From positions 1 to 7,015 of the forward strand of contig JAWLCG010000275.1 of the NCBI GenBank assembly GCA_041687295.1: a stretch of 7,015 nucleotides of DNA, in the 5' to 3' direction. Below are positions 4,290 through 7,015 of this stretch, piece by piece (position 1 is the first letter of the stretch; each line of letters starts with the position of its first letter). The DNA comes from JAWLCG01 sp041687295. Its GTDB lineage: Bacteria; Planctomycetota; Phycisphaerae; SM23-33; FEN-1343. A program made the position numbers and the translations under genes. The notes below the pieces were generated by a model. That model was not told the origin of the DNA and did no database searches. It was given only the letters and a program-made list of their open reading frames with translations.

Positions 4290-5696
4290 CTACTGCTCGC
4301 TGGGCTCGCCGGGCTCGCCCGACTCGCCGGCGGGGGCCTCGCCCTCGCTGGGCGGGCTCACCTGGGCCAGTTCGAGCAGGCGGTCGACGGTCTTCTGCTC
4401 CCGCAGCTGCACCCAGACCTGGTCCAGCGTGCCGTCGGCGGCGAGCTCCTGGCGAACCCGCTCGGGCCGGCGGCCCGATCGGCCGGCCATCTCGGCGACG
4501 CGGGTGTTGACCTCGCCCTCGGCCACCTCGATCTCCTCGGCCTCGGCGATCTTGTCCAGGATGAAGCCCAGCTTGAGCTCCTGCTGGGCCTGCTCCTGGG
4601 CGCGGGCCCGCAGCAGGTCGATGTTCTCCTCGATCTGCTCGCGCGGCACGCCGTTGTACATCAGGTCGACCACGCGCCGCTGCAGCACCTGGGCGGCGTG
4701 GCGGCGGGTGAACTTTTCGGGCAGCTCGAGCTGGGTCTTTTCCAGCAGCTGCTCGGCCACCTGGTTGCGGAGGTTCTGCTTGGCCTCGGCCTGCAGGCGG
4801 ACGCCGAGGTGCTCCTGGATGTAGTTGCGGAACTCCTGGGCGTTGTCGAAGCCCATCTCGGCGGCGATCGCGTCGGTCAGCTCGGGCACGTTGAGGCGCT
4901 TGAGCTCCTTGACGGTCACCTCGAAGGTGATGGTCTTGCCGCGCCACTCCTCGGTCGGATGGCTGTCGGGCACGGCCTTCTCGATCGTGACGGTCTGCCC
5001 GGGGGTGGCGCCGCTGAGCTTCTGGCCGAAGTCCTCCAGCGGCACGCCCTCCAGGGCCGTCGGGGCCACGCGGAGCTCGGCGTTCTCGCGGGTGGTCTCC
5101 TCGATGCCCTCGCCGCGGACCTTCACGTCGGCGACGAGCACGTCATTCTCCTGGGCGGCGCCCTCGACGGGCTCGAGCACGCCCCGGCTGGCCAGGAAGG
5201 AGCGGACGGTCTCATCGACCCGCTCGGGCGTGGCCTCGACGGGCTGCTCGGTGAGGGTCAGGCCCTTGTACTCGGGCAGGTCGAACTCGGGACGGACCTC
5301 GACGGTGACGCTGAAGCTGAAGTTGCCCTCCTCGGGCAGCTCGAGCTTCTCGATCTCCAGCTCCGGCTCGCCGAGGATCTGCAGCTCGTTCTCCTCGACG
5401 GCCTTGCCCAGCGACTCGCTGACCAGGGCGTTGCGGACGTCCTGGGTGACCTCCTTGCCGAATCGCTTCTCCAGCAGCCTGCGGGGGGCATGGCCCTTGC
5501 GGAAGCCGGGCACGACGGCCTGGTCGCCCAGCTCGCCGAAGATCTCGTCGAACTTGGCCTGGATCCGCTCGCGGGGGACCTCGATGGTGATCTTCTTACT
5601 GGCCTCGCCGGTGTCCTCGATGGTGGTCTGGACGGGCGGCAGGTTGTCCTGGGGCTCTTCGTTCTGCTCGTTGGGAACCTGGGATTCGTCAGCCAT
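4290..5696 (-). CDS. tig: trigger factor (ribosome-associated chaperone)
   Basis: A 468-aa cytosolic chaperone that binds the ribosome exit tunnel and shields nascent chains. The ATG at 5696 is supported by AGGAG 8 nt upstream. The N-terminal ~22 residues (MADESQVPNE...NLPPVQ) are an acidic extension absent from the E. coli protein. The ribosome-binding domain spans about 24-140 with the signature GFRKGHAP (64-71). A central FKBP-type region spans about 155-265, and the helical C-terminal substrate-binding domain about 268-447 (VPELTDAIAAEMGF, then NVPELT-style helices and LDKIAEAEEIEV). The tail from 448 to 468 is Pro/Glu/Gly/Ser-rich and probably disordered. In the central domain the usual IPGFE active-site segment reads VPLEDFGQKL (218-227), so prolyl isomerase activity may be weak or lost. 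It lies upstream of, and codirectional with, the clpP pair, 174 nt away. Confidence 0.95.
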   Translation of the reverse strand: MADESQVPNEQNEEPQDNLPPVQTTIEDTGEASKKITIEVPRERIQAKFDEIFGELGDQAVVPGFRKGHAPRRLLEKRFGKEVTQDVRNALVSESLGKAVEENELQILGEPELEIEKLELPEEGNFSFSVTVEVRPEFDLPEYKGLTLTEQPVEATPERVDETVRSFLASRGVLEPVEGAAQENDVLVADVKVRGEGIEETTRENAELRVAPTALEGVPLEDFGQKLSGATPGQTVTIEKAVPDSHPTEEWRGKTITFEVTVKELKRLNVPELTDAIAAEMGFDNAQEFRNYIQEHLGVRLQAEAKQNLRNQVAEQLLEKTQLELPEKFTRRHAAQVLQRRVVDLMYNGVPREQIEENIDLLRARAQEQAQQELKLGFILDKIAEAEEIEVAEGEVNTRVAEMAGRSGRRPERVRQELAADGTLDQVWVQLREQKTVDRLLELAQVSPPSEGEAPAGESGEPGEPSEQ

Positions 5697-5805
5697 GGCA
5701 TGTGCTCCTGGACCCGGGCGGTGGCTTGCACGCCCGCGGGTCCGCAAGGCCTCCCGGCGACCAACGCACGCGCGTCCCAGCCGGGCAGGCGAGAGTATCT
5801 CCCCA

Positions 5806-5853
5806 ATTATGGGGCAAGTCGGGCACTCTATTCCAAGGGCCCGTCAGGGTCAA
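5806..5853 (-). promoter_or_regulatory. candidate tig promoter region
   Basis: On the - strand TTGACC (5853-5848, five of six) and TAGAGT (5830-5825, four of six) are 17 nt apart. A second option, TTGGAA (5836-5831) with CATAAT (5811-5806), has a longer 19-nt spacer but a better -10. Near the latter is a small dyad CCCCA....TGGGG (5801-5814). Either choice gives a tig leader of about 100-120 nt. Confidence 0.4.
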
Positions 5854-5898
5854 CGGCGATTTTGACGAAACAGCAGGCTAGACCCTCTGCCGATTGCG

Positions 5899-5914
5899 CC
5901 TGCGGGTTCGCAGG
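5899..5914. other. small perfect hairpin
   Basis: CCTGCG and CGCAGG form a 6-bp stem around a GGTT loop, just outside the left arm of the large inverted-repeat element. No function is assignable; it may be the edge of another dispersed repeat. Confidence 0.3.
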
Positions 5915-6003
5915 GTGATCCCGCCCGGGTGCCGTGGCTACGGCGTTCGTAGCCACGTCTTTCCCCTTCTCCCTGGCCTGGGCCCCAGAGGTAGACACGA
6001 TTG

Positions 6004-6100
6004 ACACAGATTACACAGATAACGACAGATTACACAGATACAGAATCTTCCTGCTTCTCCTTCTATCTGTGCCATTGCAGTTAATCTGTGTAATCTGTGG
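6004..6100. repeat. CACAGATTACACAGAT dispersed-type repeat
   Basis: The 16-mer ACAGATTACACAGATA occurs twice in direct orientation (6006-6021 and 6025-6040, period 19). An inverted copy, ATCTGTGTAATCTGTG, lies at 6084-6099 and pairs perfectly over 16 bp with 6005-6020; a partial ATCTGTG lies at 6065-6071. The A+T-rich composition contrasts with the surroundings. I recall very similar words scattered through intergenic DNA of Planctomycetes, Verrucomicrobia and other phyla. Confidence 0.7.
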
Positions 6101-6168
6101 CCCTCGCCCGTCCCCGAGCCCCGGAGTCTCCCCTGGGGAGCAGGCCCTGACAGGCGGCGAGCCCCTTT

Positions 6169-6242
6169 GGAGTGCGGCGAGTCATCGCCGCTTTGGCTCG
6201 ATGGCGACCCAAGCCAAAGCGGCGTCAAGGCCGCCGCACTCC
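6169..6242. repeat. large interrupted palindrome (REP-like)
   Basis: The outer stem is GGAGTGCGGCG (6169-6179) with CGCCGCACTCC (6232-6242), 11 bp. The inner stem is CGCCGCTTTGGCT (6186-6198) with AGCCAAAGCGGCG (6212-6224), 13 bp. They are separated by a 6/7-nt internal loop, and the apical loop is 13 nt. The 24 perfect base pairs make this the strongest structure in the window. The words GGAGTGCGGCG and CCAAAGCGGCGTCAAG match, from memory, a palindromic repeat abundant in Verrucomicrobia and relatives, where it produces spurious small ORFs. Confidence 0.75.
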
Positions 6243-6306
6243 ATATTGTCCAGGCGGCCTTGGCGGGCGGCGTGCGCGCGGAAGACGTGGCTACAAACAC
6301 CGTAGC

Positions 6307-6383
6307 CACGGCACCCGGACCCCCTCTCGCCACGGCACCCGGCGTAGCTACGGCACCCGTCTTCGCCTGCGGCTACGACGTGG
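6307..6383 (+). repeat. degenerate CACGGCACCC direct repeats
   Basis: CACGGCACCC occurs at 6307-6316 and 6331-6340, and TACGGCACCC at 6349-6358. They extend the right arm of the inverted-repeat element. A perfect 10-bp palindrome, CGTAGCTACG, lies at 6343-6352, and a broken GGCTACGACGTGG at 6371-6383. These look like decayed or partial extra copies of the same GTAGCCACGGCACCC unit. Confidence 0.5.
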
Positions 6384-6398
6384 CAAGCCCGCTTTGTC

Positions 6399-6460
6399 GC
6401 TCTCTGTAACTCTGAACGCCTCTGTGCTTTGTCTTTCTGTGTCCTCTGTGCCTCTGTGGC
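6399..6460. repeat. CTCTGTG-type short repeats
   Basis: Repeated CTCTGTG/TTCTGTG words (TCTCTGTAAC, CTCTGTGC, TTCTGTGTC, CTCTGTGC, CTCTGTGG) run through the tract, best ordered at 6443-6460 with a period of 8-9. On the - strand it reads CCACAGAGGCACAGAGGACA. It is similar in style to, but distinct from, the CACAGATTACACAGAT repeat. I recall this word from intergenic DNA of many environmental bacteria. Confidence 0.55.
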
Positions 6461-6478
6461 CAGTCTTTCTTCTTCGCT

Positions 6479-6503
6479 GCCGGGCCTCGCTGCGCTCGAA
6501 GAG
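6479..6503. repeat. GCCGGGCCTCGC repeat, copy 2
   Basis: This shares the 12-mer GCCGGGCCTCGC with 2772-2783, and on the - strand reads CTTCGAGCGCAGCGAGGCCCGGC. It lacks the outer pairing arm of copy 1. It lies 24 nt downstream of the stop codon of the partial gene at the right end. Confidence 0.45.
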
Positions 6504-6527
6504 AGCCTGCGGGCTTGGCCATCGTCG

Positions 6528-7015
6528 CTACTCGCGCAGGTCGTTGCGGGCCTGGTCGGCGGCGCGGGTGCGGGGGTAGAGGCGGATGACCTCTTCGAGC
6601 TTGGCCCGGCCCTTGGCGCGGATGTCCGGGCTGAAGCCGCGTCGGCCCAGGCGGAGCAGGTTGTTGCCCTCCTCGTAGAGGGTGCGGGCCTTGGCCTCCT
6701 CCTGCGGGGTCGGCGGCTCGGACCGGGCGCCGGGCGGGGCGGGGGGTTTGAGGGCCTCGTCGGCCAGGGCGGGCCGGGGCGCCCCGGCCAGGGCGGTCAG
6801 GCCGTAGCGGATGGCCATGGGCGCCTCCCACGTGCCGACCGACCCGGCGAAGAGCACCCGCCCGTCGCCGCCGAGCACCACCTGCGTCGGCACGCCCGAG
6901 ACCGGCAGCACGCCGGGCACCAGGGCCGGCTGGGCGCGGGCCTGGAGGAACTGCGCCGGCGCGTCGGGCTGGGCGGCCAGCAGGGCCTCGATGGCCTCCA
7001 ACTGCTCGGGCCGGT
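6528..7015 (-). CDS. thioredoxin-fold (TlpA-like) protein with C-terminal TPR-like helices, 5' end missing
   Basis: The reading frame is open to the window edge without a stop, so the true start lies outside; only the last ~162 codons are seen. VSGVPTQVVLGGDGRVLFAGSVG resembles the cis-Pro strand and following hairpin of TlpA/thioredoxin-like domains (xGxPTxVVLDxxGxVxxxxxG). The Cys-containing active site, if any, would lie upstream and cannot be judged. A Pro/Ala linker (KPPAPPGARSEPPTPQEE) follows. The C-terminus has helices typical of a TPR-like repeat, AKARTLYEEGNNLLRLGR and AKLEEVIRLYPRTRAADQAR. A redox or periplasmic role is possible but unproven. It is codirectional with tig but 831 nt away, with the repeat region between. 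Confidence 0.7.
   Translation of the reverse strand, partial: RPEQLEAIEALLAAQPDAPAQFLQARAQPALVPGVLPVSGVPTQVVLGGDGRVLFAGSVGTWEAPMAIRYGLTALAGAPRPALADEALKPPAPPGARSEPPTPQEEAKARTLYEEGNNLLRLGRRGFSPDIRAKGRAKLEEVIRLYPRTRAADQARNDLRE

Larger units (their letters stand above)
5925..6318. mobile_element. MITE-like or composite repeat bounded by 37-bp inverted repeats
   Basis: The left arm (5925-5961) and right arm (6282-6318) are inverted copies matching at about 35 of 37 positions. Each arm is itself a hairpin: CGTGGCTACG/CGTAGCCACG (5933-5942 with 5948-5957) on the left and CGTGGCTAC/GTAGCCACG (6286-6294 with 6302-6310) on the right. The 320 bp between them contain a CACAGATTACACAGAT repeat and a large palindrome but no credible gene. 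No target-site duplication is evident. It may be a non-autonomous mobile element or two REP-like units that happen to be inverted. Confidence 0.5.

Noticed and set aside
5815..5835. A CIRCE-like HrcA operator upstream of tig (GCACTC word)
   Set aside because: Only one partial half-site is present; the second half at 9-nt spacing is missing.
3639..5918. A 759-codon open frame on the + strand opposite clpP and tig
   Set aside because: It is complementary to clear trigger factor and ClpP coding sequence and very Leu/Gly/Ala/His-biased; no motif recognised.
5881..5930. tRNA-like GGTTCG segment
   Set aside because: Only a T-loop-like word and a 6-bp hairpin are present; no acceptor, D or anticodon arm can be drawn.
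5914..6330. Target-site duplication flanking the 37-bp inverted repeats
   Set aside because: The bases just outside the two arms do not match convincingly, so a clean insertion event cannot be claimed.
6167..6409. Small frames such as MECGESSPLWLDGDPSQSGVK... across the palindrome
   Set aside because: They are translations of the dispersed palindromic repeat and have no Shine-Dalgarno; spurious ORFs of this type are produced by the repeat itself.
5899..6460. CRISPR array
   Set aside because: Repeats are of different families, irregularly spaced and partly inverted; there are no constant-length spacers and no cas genes.

Overview
The window is a strongly G+C-rich bacterial chromosome segment with six protein-coding genes, one of them cut by the right edge, and an unusually repeat-rich intergenic region. 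The best guess for the organism is a planctomycete, probably of the Phycisphaerae type. This rests on the style of the LeuB-family dehydrogenase, the tig-clpP-clpP order with two dissimilar ClpPs, a lipoprotein of a kind I associate with that group, and dispersed repeats I recall from Planctomycetes/Verrucomicrobia. It is an inference; there is no rRNA or other taxonomic marker here.

Layout. On the + strand, positions 1-1907 carry two separately promoted genes: a 3-isopropylmalate dehydrogenase-family gene (leuB, ATG at 119) and a 178-aa DUF1854 protein (GTG at 1371). Each has a recognisable sigma70-type promoter with a 17-nt spacer and a good Shine-Dalgarno. From 1908 to 2122 lies a convergent intergenic region with an octamer tandem repeat and a strong hairpin terminator. 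Everything from 2123 to the right end is on the - strand. In transcription order from the right these are: a partial thioredoxin-fold/TPR protein (6528-7015), an 831-nt intergenic region packed with inverted and direct repeats (5697-6527), trigger factor (tig), two clpP genes 44 nt apart, and a small coiled-coil lipoprotein.

How the genes work together. Trigger factor and the ClpP pair form a protein-quality-control block: a ribosome-bound chaperone followed by the peptidase subunits of the Clp machine. The two ClpPs look like complementary subunits of a mixed ClpP1P2-type particle. The first has a canonical Ser-His-Asp triad but no standard N-terminal axial-loop motif. The second has the standard N-terminus but Asn where the catalytic Asp should be. 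No Clp ATPase (clpX/clpC) is in the window. leuB (leucine biosynthesis) and the DUF1854 gene have no obvious functional tie to this block.

Most notable for follow-up: the split ClpP pair; the NADP-type Lys-Tyr motif in the LeuB-like enzyme; two related octamer repeat tracts (GTYAATGG-like), each starting just after a stop codon; and the 5925-6318 region, a 37-bp inverted-repeat pair enclosing other dispersed repeats. No CRISPR array, transposase, tRNA or rRNA was seen.
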